Positions 56,099 to 64,000 of a stretch of 64,000 bases of DNA are shown one piece after another. Source of the stretch: Clostridium sp. 1001275B_160808_H3. Lineage in GTDB: Bacteria; Bacillota; Clostridia; Clostridiales; Clostridiaceae. The notes under the pieces are model-generated. The model did not search any database and was not told the DNA's origin. It saw nothing but the letters and a program-made list of their open reading frames with translations. A program made the translations under genes and the position numbers. The first letter of the stretch is position 1; the number at the start of each line of letters is the position of its first letter. The stretch covers positions 1-64,000 of the forward strand of contig NZ_JADNAT010000015.1 of the NCBI RefSeq assembly GCF_015550425.1. The letters are read 5' to 3'.

Positions 56099-57316
56099 AT
56101 GGCGAATTGTATAATTGCTCAATCTGGAGGTCCAACATCTGTTATTAATTCAAGTGTAGTAGGTTTATTGCAGGCAAATAAAGATTTAGGTTCATTTGAT
56201 AAAGTATATGCCGGTCTAAATGGAATAGAAGGTATATTAAAAGGAAATATAATAGAATTATCTTCTTTTACTGATGATGAAATAAATACATTTAGGTATA
56301 CACCATCTTCTGGCTTAGGTTCTTGTAGATATAAAATGAAGAGTTTAGAAGAATCAAGCGAAGAATATGACAAGCTTTTAGATATATTGAAAGTTAATGA
56401 CATAAAAGCCTTCTTTTATGTAGGTGGTAATGATTCTATGGATACCATTGCTAAACTAGGCAAATATGCAAGAAAAACTGGAATAGATATAAAGTTTATT
56501 GGTATTCCCAAAACAATAGATAATGATTTAATGTATACTGATCATACTCCTGGTTTTGGAAGTGCCGCAAAATTTATTGCAACTACAGCCCTAGAAACAT
56601 ATTTAGATTCATCAGTTTACATAAATAACGGAATATTTATTTTAGAAACAATGGGTAGAGATACAGGTTGGCTAGCAGCTTCTTCTTGCGCAGCTAGAAT
56701 AAATGGTGAGCCTGTTGCAGATTTTATATATTTACCTGAAGTTGCTTTTGATATAGAAAAATTTCTTTTAGATGTAAAAAAAAGATTTGAAGAAAAAAAT
56801 AAAGTTTTCATAGTTGTTTCAGAGGGTATAAGAAATGCTGAAGGAAAGTTTATAACTGAAGTTGAAAAGCAAGCTCATGATAAATTTGGTCATGCACAAT
56901 TAGGTGGTGTCGGTTCATACCTAAAAAACTTAATAATACATTCTGGTATAACATCTAGAGTTAAATCTCTAGAATTAGGAGTATTACAAAGATGTGCAAT
57001 CCATTGTTCTTCAGATATTGATTTAAATGAAGCTTTTGAAGCTGGATACTCTGCATTAAAGTTTGCACTTGAAGGCAATAGTGGATATATGGTTGCTATA
57101 AAAAGAGAGTCAAACGCACCTTATTCTACTTCTCACTTCCTTGTAGAAGCAGATAAGATAGCTAATAATGTTAAATACTTTCCTAAGAATTTAATTAATG
57201 ATGAAGGAAATCATATAAAAGAAGAAGCATTGGATTACTTCTTACCTCTTATTGCTGGAATTCCATCATTAGTTATAGATAATCATTTACCAAAATTTAA
57301 AACAATATCAAAATAA
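56099..57316 (+). CDS. pfp: PPi-dependent 6-phosphofructokinase
   Basis: 405 aa. Phosphorylates fructose 6-phosphate in glycolysis using pyrophosphate (reversible). The donor-site residues point to PPi: GGND at 109-112 with Asp at the position that is Gly in ATP enzymes, and PKTIDND with Lys138 where ATP enzymes have Gly. MGRDTGWLA and the C-terminal half are otherwise normal. AAAGGAGAG precedes ATG. It is followed by a strong terminator. Confidence 0.92.
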   Translation: MANCIIAQSGGPTSVINSSVVGLLQANKDLGSFDKVYAGLNGIEGILKGNIIELSSFTDDEINTFRYTPSSGLGSCRYKMKSLEESSEEYDKLLDILKVNDIKAFFYVGGNDSMDTIAKLGKYARKTGIDIKFIGIPKTIDNDLMYTDHTPGFGSAAKFIATTALETYLDSSVYINNGIFILETMGRDTGWLAASSCAARINGEPVADFIYLPEVAFDIEKFLLDVKKRFEEKNKVFIVVSEGIRNAEGKFITEVEKQAHDKFGHAQLGGVGSYLKNLIIHSGITSRVKSLELGVLQRCAIHCSSDIDLNEAFEAGYSALKFALEGNSGYMVAIKRESNAPYSTSHFLVEADKIANNVKYFPKNLINDEGNHIKEEALDYFLPLIAGIPSLVIDNHLPKFKTISK

Positions 57317-57325
57317 TAAAAATGG

Positions 57326-57351
57326 CAATATCAAAATAAATTTTGATATTG
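57326..57351 (+). other. hairpin after pfp
   Basis: CAATATCAAAA-taaa-TTTTGATATTG, eleven perfect base pairs immediately after the pfp stop, without a T-tract. Probably a 3'-end stabilising stem before the true terminator. Confidence 0.4.
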
Positions 57352-57363
57352 GCCTATAAAGAT

Positions 57364-57393
57364 GGAAGTTCTAATTCGAACTTCCTTTTTTTT
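57364..57393 (+). terminator. intrinsic terminator of pfp
   Basis: GGAAGTTC-taattc-GAACTTCC followed by eight T residues. A textbook Rho-independent terminator. Confidence 0.92.
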
Positions 57394-57749
57394 GCACATA
57401 TATAAATAATAGATCAAAATTTCTATTTAAGTTTAAATACATCTTTAAGCAAGTAGAATCAGTGGTTTAAAAGGGGCTCACGTTTCGTTAGCCCCTTTAT
57501 AAAAATAATAAATTAACTTTTTAAGGAAATAAAGTTTACTTGAAATTGAATAAATTTTATATTAAATAAATTTCTGAGACTGCACCTTTTACTTATATAC
57601 ATATAATATTATTTTTATTTTATTAAAAACTAAACATAAAAGTTTGTGTATTTGCTTACCTTAACACCTTAGAGTATAATAAAATTGGAATTATTGAAAT
57701 TTATAAGTTTAAATGTATTTGATATATAAGATAATCATAGGAGGATGAA
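57394..57749. other. 356-bp gap with hairpin and ABC-F promoter
   Basis: No gene. It contains the imperfect hairpin AAAGGGGCT(C)ACG-ttt-CGT(T)AGCCCCTTT (57470-57498), whose arm recurs near the left edge of the window (about 85-100), and the promoter of the ABC-F gene (57652-57680). The section 57540-57640 is plain AT-rich DNA. Confidence 0.5.
57652..57680 (+). promoter_or_regulatory. sigma-A promoter of the ABC-F gene
   Basis: TTGCTT (57652-57657), 17-nt spacer, TATAAT (57675-57680). Leader of about 60 nt to the ATG at 57750. Confidence 0.6.
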
Positions 57750-59669
57750 ATGATAGTTTTAAGCTGTAAAGATATATCGAAAAGTTACGGAATAAGAGAT
57801 GTACTAAAAGATATTACTTTTTCAATCAATGAAGGTGATAAGGTTGGAATCATTGGCGGAAATGGAGAAGGAAAATCAACCTTGTTTAAAATAATATCTA
57901 AAGAATTATCACAGGATTCTGGTGAAATATTTATAGATAAAAATAGAACTATAGGATATTTAACTCAACACGTTGATTTAGATTTGAATAATACTATATA
58001 TGATGAAATGAATTTAGTATTTAAAGAGCTTCTTAATATTGAAGAGAGATTACATTCATTAGAAATAAAAATGGCTGAACCTTATAACGAGGATAATGCA
58101 GCTTATCATGAAAAAATTATAAAAGATTACACTACTCTTCAAGATTTATATTCTCATAAAGGCGGGTACACATATAAGGGTGAAATATCTAGAGTATTGA
58201 AAGGTCTTGGTTTTCTAGAAGAAGACTTTGATAAAATTATAAACACTCTTAGTGGTGGACAAAAAACCAGAGTTTCACTTTGTAAACTACTATTAAAAAA
58301 TCCAGACATAATTTTGCTTGATGAGCCAACTAACCATCTTGATCTAGAAGCTATTGAATGGCTAGAAGAATATCTAAAAAATTATAAAGGAACTGTTTTA
58401 GTAATATCACATGATAGATTTTTCTTAGATGCCGTTACAAACAATACCTTTGAAGTTATTAACGGTCATGTTAATTGTTATAATGTTCCTTATACTAAAT
58501 TTATTGATCAAAGAAAGAAAAATTATGAAGCTCAACTTAAAGCTTATAATCTTCAGCAAGCTGAGATTAAAAGACAAGAAGCAATAATAGAAAAGTTTAG
58601 AAGCTTTAACAGAGAAAAAAGTATAAGAGCTGCTGAAAGTAGAGAAAAAGCCTTAGAAAAGATGGATAGAATAGATGCTCCTGATAAGGAAAAAGAAGCG
58701 TCTAAAATTCAATTCGAAACTTCTGTCAAAAGTGGGCATGATGTTCTTCATATTGAAAATCTAGCTAAAAGCTATGGAGATAATAAGCTCTTTTCAAATC
58801 TTAATTTAGATCTTAAAAGAGGCGAAAAAGTAGCATTAATTGGAGAAAATGGTCGTGGTAAAACAACTCTCTTTAAAATTATTTTAGATAACTTAAATCC
58901 TGATAGTGGTAAAGTTATACTTGGAACAAATGTAAATGTTGGATATTACGATCAAGAACAATCTAATTTAAACCTAGATAAGACTATTTTAGATGAAGTA
59001 TGGGATGAATTTCCTAATTTAACCACATCTAAATTAAGAGGTGCATTAGCATCATTCTTATTTACTGGAGATGATGTATTTAAAATAATTAACACTCTTA
59101 GTGGTGGAGAAAAATGTAGGATTAATTTATTAAAGCTTATGTTATCAAGGTCTAATTTATTATTATTAGACGAGCCAACAAACCATCTTGATATAATGTC
59201 TAGAGAAGCTCTTGAAGATGCTCTATTAAGTTATGATGGTACATTAATGGTTATATCCCACGATAGATACTTTCTAAATAAAGTAATTAATAGAATCCTA
59301 GAGCTTAACGAAGATGGCATTAAAGAATTTTTAGGAAATTATAGTTACTATCAAGAAAAGAAAATTAATCCTAATAGATTTGAAGTTTTAGAAGAGTTAT
59401 CAAATGGAAAAACTAAAACTCAATTGAAAGATGAAAAGAAGAAAAAAAGAGAAATTGAAAAAGAAGAAAAAGCTTTAAAATTGAAAATAAAGAAAATAGA
59501 GGATGATATATCAACAGGAGAAGAAAAATTGTTGTCTCTCCAAGAAGAACTTTGCCTTGAAGAAATTTATTCTAATCCTTCTGAAAGCGGAAGAGTTAAT
59601 AAAGAAATAAGAGACTTAGAGGAAAAAATCTCTAACCTATATGAAGAATGGGAAAAGTTATCTAATTAA
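57750..59669 (+). CDS. ABC-F family ribosome-associated ATPase
   Basis: 639 aa, two ABC domains in one chain and no membrane segments. Domain 1: GGNGEGKSTLFKI, LSGGQKTRVSLCKLLL, LLDEPTNHLDLEAIEW. Linker (P-site tip) about 245-320, Lys/Arg-rich. Domain 2: GENGRGKTTLFKI, LSGGEKCRINLLKLML, LLDEPTNHLDIMSRE. C-terminal coiled coil (about 555-639). Closest in architecture to YdiF/Uup-type housekeeping ABC-F proteins; an antibiotic-resistance (ribosome protection) role is possible but nothing shows it. AGGAGG before ATG. Confidence 0.92.
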   Translation: MIVLSCKDISKSYGIRDVLKDITFSINEGDKVGIIGGNGEGKSTLFKIISKELSQDSGEIFIDKNRTIGYLTQHVDLDLNNTIYDEMNLVFKELLNIEERLHSLEIKMAEPYNEDNAAYHEKIIKDYTTLQDLYSHKGGYTYKGEISRVLKGLGFLEEDFDKIINTLSGGQKTRVSLCKLLLKNPDIILLDEPTNHLDLEAIEWLEEYLKNYKGTVLVISHDRFFLDAVTNNTFEVINGHVNCYNVPYTKFIDQRKKNYEAQLKAYNLQQAEIKRQEAIIEKFRSFNREKSIRAAESREKALEKMDRIDAPDKEKEASKIQFETSVKSGHDVLHIENLAKSYGDNKLFSNLNLDLKRGEKVALIGENGRGKTTLFKIILDNLNPDSGKVILGTNVNVGYYDQEQSNLNLDKTILDEVWDEFPNLTTSKLRGALASFLFTGDDVFKIINTLSGGEKCRINLLKLMLSRSNLLLLDEPTNHLDIMSREALEDALLSYDGTLMVISHDRYFLNKVINRILELNEDGIKEFLGNYSYYQEKKINPNRFEVLEELSNGKTKTQLKDEKKKKREIEKEEKALKLKIKKIEDDISTGEEKLLSLQEELCLEEIYSNPSESGRVNKEIRDLEEKISNLYEEWEKLSN

Positions 59670-59695
59670 AGCACTTTTGCATAATTATTAATTTT

Positions 59696-59725
59696 AATAG
59701 GAGCTGTCTTATGACAGCTCCTATT
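59696..59725. terminator. bidirectional terminator between ABC-F gene and dut
   Basis: AATAGGAGCTGTC-ttat-GACAGCTCCTATT, 13-bp perfect stem with TTTT on the plus side. It separates the convergent genes. Confidence 0.88.
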
Positions 59726-59748
59726 TTTAGTAATATCTTGTAAGTTAC

Positions 59749-60189
59749 TTATCTTTTTCCTGTTGATCCAAAGCCACCTTCCGCTCTTTCAGTTTCACTT
59801 AGCTCTTCTACTTCATCCACTTCAACATACCATACTGGTTTTACTACCATTTGTGCAATTTTCATACCTTTCTCAACTATAAAGGCTTCCTTCCCATGGT
59901 TTATTAATACTACACCTACTTCGCCTCTATACCCTTCATCTATAGTTCCTGGTGTATTTAAAACAGTAATTCCATGTTTTAATGCTAATCCACTTCTAGG
60001 TCTAACCTGTGCTTCAGTTTGAGGTGGTAACTCTATCTTTATTCCAGTTTTAATTAATGCTGTTTCTGATGGATTAATTAAAACCTCTTCTACTGAGTAT
60101 AAATCTAACCCAGCATCACCTTTATGTGCATAATTAGGAATTATAGCTTCATTATGTATTTTTTGAACTTTTAATTTTAACTTATTCAT
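59749..60189 (-). CDS. dut: deoxyuridine 5'-triphosphate nucleotidohydrolase
   Basis: 146 aa, trimeric dUTPase type with all five motifs: [39 protein letters not shown] and the C-terminal [11 protein letters not shown] arm. Hydrolyses dUTP to dUMP and PPi, keeping uracil out of DNA. No signs of a prophage origin: neighbours are housekeeping genes. GGAGG-type site precedes ATG. Confidence 0.95.
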   Translation of the reverse strand: MNKLKLKVQKIHNEAIIPNYAHKGDAGLDLYSVEEVLINPSETALIKTGIKIELPPQTEAQVRPRSGLALKHGITVLNTPGTIDEGYRGEVGVVLINHGKEAFIVEKGMKIAQMVVKPVWYVEVDEVEELSETERAEGGFGSTGKR

Positions 60190-60267
60190 TTGTATTCCTC
60201 CAACAAAATATTAATTCTATTGTAACAAGTAAATCTTATTTATGTCCATACTTATTCTAGGTAAATT

Positions 60268-60305
60268 AAAAAGAGATAAATTAAATCTTAAATTTATCTC
60301 TTTTT
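60268..60305 (-). terminator. terminator after the Asn-rich protein gene
   Basis: AAAAAGAGATAAATT / AATTTATCTCTTTTT with an 8-nt loop; T-tract in the minus direction, about 30 nt past the stop at 60334. Confidence 0.8.
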
Positions 60306-60333
60306 ATAAGTGTATAAATATTTTTCCTCCATC

Positions 60334-60993
60334 CTATCTTCTGTAATAAGTAGATTTTATTTTATTTACTACACATATATTTGCAGATTTATTATCTTTA
60401 TCTATAGTAACTTCATTCCATGTATAGTATGAAGGCTTTTCAAAAAATCTTCTATCTACTATTGCTATAACCCTATAACATCCATTTTCTAAATTATCGA
60501 ATACTACTTTTCCATTTGCATCAGTAAATTTTGAATTATACAATTTAGGAGATATCCCATTTAATAAATATAAATTTATCCTTGCTCCCTTAAGCTCTAC
60601 ACCCTCTCTACTTGCAAGCCTTGATATGACTTCAATTCTACCCTTTTCCTCCACTTCATTATAATTATTATAATTATTTTGTAGATTATATTGAGAGCTA
60701 TCTTGTGAGATACCTTGTAATTTATCTTCTATATTTGAATATAGTCTGTCATAAGGATTTTCATATTGTCCCTCACTACAAACTTGATCACTAAAATCAC
60801 TTTCTATTATTTCTTCTTCTTGATTATTGCATATGTTGTCTCTATTAATAGTTCCTGTAGAGTTATCCTCTCTAACTTCCCCATCAACTTGAATAAATAA
60901 ATTTAAATTTCCATTTTCATCTACAGTATATTGATCTTCATTATTATTATTATTTTCATCACTATGATATTGATCGTCGATAACTATTTTCAT
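60334..60993 (-). CDS. Asn-rich protein with C-terminal prealbumin-like (SpaA/CarboxypepD_reg) domain
   Basis: 219 aa from ATG 60993 (the upstream TTG overlaps GGAGG). Residues 1-125 are low-complexity, rich in Asn, Asp, Glu, Gln and Tyr. Residues about 128-219 resemble a beta-sandwich repeat (IEVISRLASREGVELKGARINLYLLNG, DANGKVVFDNLENGCYRVIAIVD), with the typical T-D-x-x-G-x-V/x-F core. There is no signal peptide and no membrane segment, so it seems cytosolic or exported without a classical signal. It could be a spore-coat or appendage protein; this is inference. Confidence 0.65.
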   Translation of the reverse strand: MKIVIDDQYHSDENNNNNEDQYTVDENGNLNLFIQVDGEVREDNSTGTINRDNICNNQEEEIIESDFSDQVCSEGQYENPYDRLYSNIEDKLQGISQDSSQYNLQNNYNNYNEVEEKGRIEVISRLASREGVELKGARINLYLLNGISPKLYNSKFTDANGKVVFDNLENGCYRVIAIVDRRFFEKPSYYTWNEVTIDKDNKSANICVVNKIKSTYYRR

Positions 60994-61062
60994 ATATACC
61001 TCCAAAGCATAATATAGTTACATAATATGCTTCACCTATAATTTTGGTGATAAAATAATAAA

Positions 61063-61086
61063 AAAAAGTGTCAAAAGACACTTTTT
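61063..61086 (-). terminator. terminator of the GGDEF-EAL gene
   Basis: AAAAAGTGTC-tttt-GACACTTTTT in the minus direction followed by more T. It lies directly after the stop at 61089. Confidence 0.85.
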
Positions 61087-61088
61087 AT

Positions 61089-63329
61089 TTAAGAAGAAAT
61101 CATTTTAACAGCTTCATCAAATTCAATAGGTTTGCTAAAATAATACCCTTGAATAACATCACAACTAATTTTCTTTAAAAAATCTAGCTGTTCTTTAGTT
61201 TCAACCCCCTCTGCAACTACTAAGAGGCTTAAGTAGTGTGAAAGTTCAACAATACTATTTATTATATACTCACTTTTTTCTTCAACAACTATTCCATCTA
61301 TAAAACTTTTATCTATCTTTAATACATCTATAGGCAAAGTTCTTAAATAACTTAATGATGAATATCCTGTTCCAAAATCATCTAACGCCAACGAAACTCC
61401 TATATGTTTTAATTTTTCTAATGTGTTTATATTTTTTTCTGCTGATTTCATTATTATACTTTCTGTAATTTCAAATTCTATATATTCAGAATTCAAATCA
61501 TAGAATTTTAATGATTCAGATATAAACGAAACTATATCTTCATCTCTAATTTGCACCTCTGATAAATTTATAGCCATTTTAAACTTTTTAGTAGTTATTA
61601 ATGTTAATTCTTTGCACTTTTTAAAACTCTCATTTATTATGTATTTTCCTATAGGTATTATAAGCCCTGAACTTTCTGCTATTGGTATAAATTCACTTGG
61701 TGATACTGGTCCTAAGGACTTACTATTCCATCTTACAAGCGATTCAAACCCTATAACCTCTTCCGTATCTACTTTAATCTTAGGTTGATATAGCATTTTT
61801 ATTTCGTTATTATCTACAGCAACTCTTAATCCCTTTTCTATATCAAATTCTCTATTTAGAATTTCTAATATTTTTATGTCAAAAAACTCATATCTATTTT
61901 TTCCATTAACTTTTGCAAGATACATAGCCATGTCTGCTCTTTTTAATAAAATAGGCATATCACCCCCATCTATGGGATATACGCTAACCCCTATGCTTAA
62001 TGTACAAAAAATTTCTTTTTCATTTATTATTATTGGATTACTTAACTTTTTTATTATATTATCTAAAATGTATTTAATTTTATTCTTTTCTTGTATATTA
62101 TATTGCACTAATATAAATTCATCTCCGCCATATCTAGCAAAAAGAGAATCTTTTATCTCCATATTATTAATAATTTTTGCAAACTCAATTAAAAGTAAAT
62201 CTCCAGCATCATGCCCATATGTATCATTGACATATTTAAAGTTATCTAAATCTATAAAAATAAATGCGATTTTTTCATTAGGATAGTTTTTTATATGATT
62301 TGTAACCTCTCTTACAAAAAACCTTCTATTAGGAATCCCAGTAACTTCATCATTGAAACTTAAATAATTAATTTCAAGTTCCTTTTCCTTCCTATCCGTT
62401 ATATCGGAAAGAGCTCCATGAATAAATAAATCCCCATTCTTTTCTAATGTCTTTTTTCCTTTACTTTGAAGCCATACAACTCTATTATCCTTACTTAATA
62501 TTCTATACTCTATAGAATAAAATTCTTCTTTTTTTGAATTTAGAACCTTATCTATTTTCTTATTATATATATCAATATCATCTTCTAGTATAAACTTCTG
62601 CCAACTTTTATCTGAAATTAGTACGTCGCCTTCCCCTCTAATTTCTAAATACTCTCTAATACTATAATCAATTGATATAATGTTTTGATTAACATTCCAC
62701 CAAAATGCAATGTCTTTAGAGCCCTCTACAGCTAATCTATTCTTATTTTCTATAACCTTATTCATATTTTCTACTCTTTTTCTTTCAGTTATATCTGTAA
62801 TAAATCCAGACAAATAAAAAATATTATTTCTTATCTTTCCCTTTCCTTGTACTTTAAGTAATAGCTTTTCTCCCGAAAAATCTATTATAGATGATTCTAA
62901 AAAAAAGTTATCTAATATCCTATTATGTATAATGTTTTCAATGAAAATTTTTATATCTTCTCTTTCATCTTCAACAATAAATGAAAACCATTCTTCAAAG
63001 CTCTCTATGTCATTATTAGTTTTTAAAATCTCTTTCATCTTTTTAGACATATATAATTTATTATTTTCACTATTCCATTCCCAAATTGCACCTTCCAATG
63101 CATCTATAGCCATTCTATATCTTCTCTTATTTGATTCTGCTAATTTATATAGCTTTTTATATTTCCTATTTGTATAAATCAATCTAATCATTAACAATAA
63201 AATAATAAAGAACATGATAAATAATAATGAAGTCAAATTATCAAAATTACTTTTAACTATTAATATAATTAAACACAGAGTAGTAAATATGAAAATACTA
63301 TTCTTTTTTCTTTTTTTCAAGATTATCAC
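61089..63329 (-). CDS. membrane PAS-GGDEF-EAL c-di-GMP enzyme
   Basis: 746 aa, GTG start with AAGGAAGG. Two N-terminal membrane helices (about 10-55), two PAS domains (about 65-185 and 195-315), a GGDEF domain with intact YGGDEF near residue 403, and an EAL domain. In the EAL part the motif reads E-S-L (GFESLVRW) but the catalytic Glu is kept, as are the Asn in AINLSEVQI, Glu in FEITESII, D-D in LALDDFGTGYSS, Lys in LKIDKSFI, and QGYYFSKP. So both diguanylate cyclase and phosphodiesterase activities look possible. The RxxD inhibitory site before GGDEF is absent. Probably adjusts motility or sporulation through c-di-GMP. Confidence 0.93.
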   Translation of the reverse strand: MIILKKRKKNSIFIFTTLCLIILIVKSNFDNLTSLLFIMFFIILLLMIRLIYTNRKYKKLYKLAESNKRRYRMAIDALEGAIWEWNSENNKLYMSKKMKEILKTNNDIESFEEWFSFIVEDEREDIKIFIENIIHNRILDNFFLESSIIDFSGEKLLLKVQGKGKIRNNIFYLSGFITDITERKRVENMNKVIENKNRLAVEGSKDIAFWWNVNQNIISIDYSIREYLEIRGEGDVLISDKSWQKFILEDDIDIYNKKIDKVLNSKKEEFYSIEYRILSKDNRVVWLQSKGKKTLEKNGDLFIHGALSDITDRKEKELEINYLSFNDEVTGIPNRRFFVREVTNHIKNYPNEKIAFIFIDLDNFKYVNDTYGHDAGDLLLIEFAKIINNMEIKDSLFARYGGDEFILVQYNIQEKNKIKYILDNIIKKLSNPIIINEKEIFCTLSIGVSVYPIDGGDMPILLKRADMAMYLAKVNGKNRYEFFDIKILEILNREFDIEKGLRVAVDNNEIKMLYQPKIKVDTEEVIGFESLVRWNSKSLGPVSPSEFIPIAESSGLIIPIGKYIINESFKKCKELTLITTKKFKMAINLSEVQIRDEDIVSFISESLKFYDLNSEYIEFEITESIIMKSAEKNINTLEKLKHIGVSLALDDFGTGYSSLSYLRTLPIDVLKIDKSFIDGIVVEEKSEYIINSIVELSHYLSLLVVAEGVETKEQLDFLKKISCDVIQGYYFSKPIEFDEAVKMISS

Positions 63330-63422
63330 CAGTGCCCTTCCTTTAAAATTATATTCTAATAATTATATATTTTATCATATTCTTCCACATATTAACATAA
63401 TTTTAACTTGATAAAATTAAAA

Positions 63423-63461
63423 AAAATAGACGTATGTAAATATGTCACATTCGTCTATTTT
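63423..63461 (-). terminator. terminator of the uracil permease gene
   Basis: AAAATAGACG / CGTCTATTTT with a 19-nt loop followed by TTTT in the minus direction, just after the stop at 63475. Confidence 0.75.
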
Positions 63462-63474
63462 ACTCTTTTATTAT

Positions 63475-64000
63475 TTATTTAAATATCTTCGTTAATATTA
63501 TGTTTAATGTAACACCTACAAGCGCTGACAAACTTAAACCTGATATACTTACTGTATCTGTTATATTTATCCCTATAGCCTTTGGCATAAATAATCCTGA
63601 TAATCCAATAAATATAATTGTTATTATAACTATTATATTCTTTATATTAAATTTTACACCTTCATTCCTAACTGTATTTACTCCAACTAATGCTATCATT
63701 GAAAATAACATTATACTTATTCCGCCCATGACTGATGAAGGTATAGTTCTAATTACCGCTCCAAACTTATCTATAAAACTTAATATTATTGCAAAAACTG
63801 CTGTTAATCTCAATATAGATGGATCATAGTTTTTAGTTATTGCTAATACACCTGTGTTTTCTCCGTATGTAGTATTAGCAGGTCCACCTATAAGCGATGC
63901 TGTCATAGTAGCAAGACCATCTCCTAATAAAGTTCTATTTAGACCTGGGTCTTCAATAAAATTCTTTCCTACTATAGTACCATTAGTTGTTATATCTCCT
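63475..64000 (-). CDS. uraA: uracil permease (NCS2), 3' part, cut by right edge
   Basis: Partial gene: the frame is open to the right edge (translation of 63904-64000 runs GDITTNGTIVGKNFIEDPGL into the ATG at 63906), so the true start lies beyond 64000. The GGPANTTYGENTGVLAITKNYDP signature and the C-terminal helices match UraA/PyrP uracil:proton symporters of the NCS2 family. Membrane protein; it imports uracil. Any upstream PyrR attenuator would be outside the window. Confidence 0.9.
   Translation of the reverse strand, partial: GDITTNGTIVGKNFIEDPGLNRTLLGDGLATMTASLIGGPANTTYGENTGVLAITKNYDPSILRLTAVFAIILSFIDKFGAVIRTIPSSVMGGISIMLFSMIALVGVNTVRNEGVKFNIKNIIVIITIIFIGLSGLFMPKAIGINITDTVSISGLSLSALVGVTLNIILTKIFK

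Noticed and set aside
57394..57749. Antibiotic-induced attenuator leader for the ABC-F gene
   Set aside because: No leader peptide followed by terminator/antiterminator stems was found between the promoter and ATG; the hairpin at 57470 is upstream of the promoter.
59749..60189. dUTPase as a phage gene
   Set aside because: Neighbours are housekeeping genes and base composition is like the surroundings.

Overview
The window reads as a chromosome segment of a motile, spore-forming, anaerobic Clostridium (sensu stricto type). The reasons are the very low GC content, strong AGGAGG ribosome sites with several GTG/TTG starts, an alpha/beta-type small acid-soluble spore protein, a pyruvate:ferredoxin oxidoreductase beside a flavodoxin, a PPi-type phosphofructokinase, and a FliY/CheC/CheD-type chemotaxis system. 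The species cannot be named from the sequence alone. Most genes lie on the minus strand. REGION 1 (1-9560), filament and its decoration: a divergent flagellin (151-1008) and two near-identical tandem flagellins (7616-8431, 8589-9404) flank three GT2 glycosyltransferases with TPR tails and one TPR-SGNH protein. This is most simply a flagellin glycan/acyl modification island, and at least three of its four proteins carry a related TPR module of about 110 residues. REGION 2 (9571-17616), late flagellar genes: fliT-like, fliD, fliS, an unknown 96-aa gene, flaG, csrA, fliW, flgL, flgK, flgN, flgM. Sigma-D (sigma-28) type promoters precede flgM and all three flagellins. Both tandem flagellin leaders carry a perfect TGACA-AGGA-TGTCA hairpin just before the ribosome site, close to the CsrA consensus, and csrA and fliW are encoded here; a CsrA-FliW-flagellin checkpoint like that of Bacillus subtilis is therefore likely. 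REGION 3 (17733-27560), switch and chemotaxis operon: in transcription order fapA-like, cheW, cheD, cheB (catalytic domain only), cheR, cheA, cheC, cheY, cheW, fliM, fliY, closed by a long hairpin. REGION 4 (27599-45054), housekeeping: a class IV aminotransferase, HAD phosphatase, aspartate-type aminotransferase, PHP phosphoesterase, DUF1292 protein, PFOR, flavodoxin, MurG, a spore SASP, RecJ, a DJ-1/PfpI protein and the ParC/ParE topoisomerase. A GC-rich folded element and a separate inverted repeat inside a predicted promoter lie between flavodoxin and PFOR. REGION 5 (45498-64000), mixed: a processive membrane GT2, glutamate dehydrogenase, a DUF2238-like membrane protein, rhomboid protease, oligoendopeptidase F, a zinc-type ABC pair (ATPase plus permease, no binding protein) with a Fur/Zur regulator, an MntP-like transporter, PPi-phosphofructokinase, an ABC-F protein, dUTPase, an Asn-rich protein with a beta-sandwich-like C-terminus, a PAS-GGDEF-EAL c-di-GMP enzyme, and the 3' part of a uracil permease cut by the right edge. 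Three small non-coding palindromic elements of one architecture sit in intergenic gaps (11967, 13193, 37243). No tRNA, rRNA, CRISPR array or intact insertion sequence was seen.
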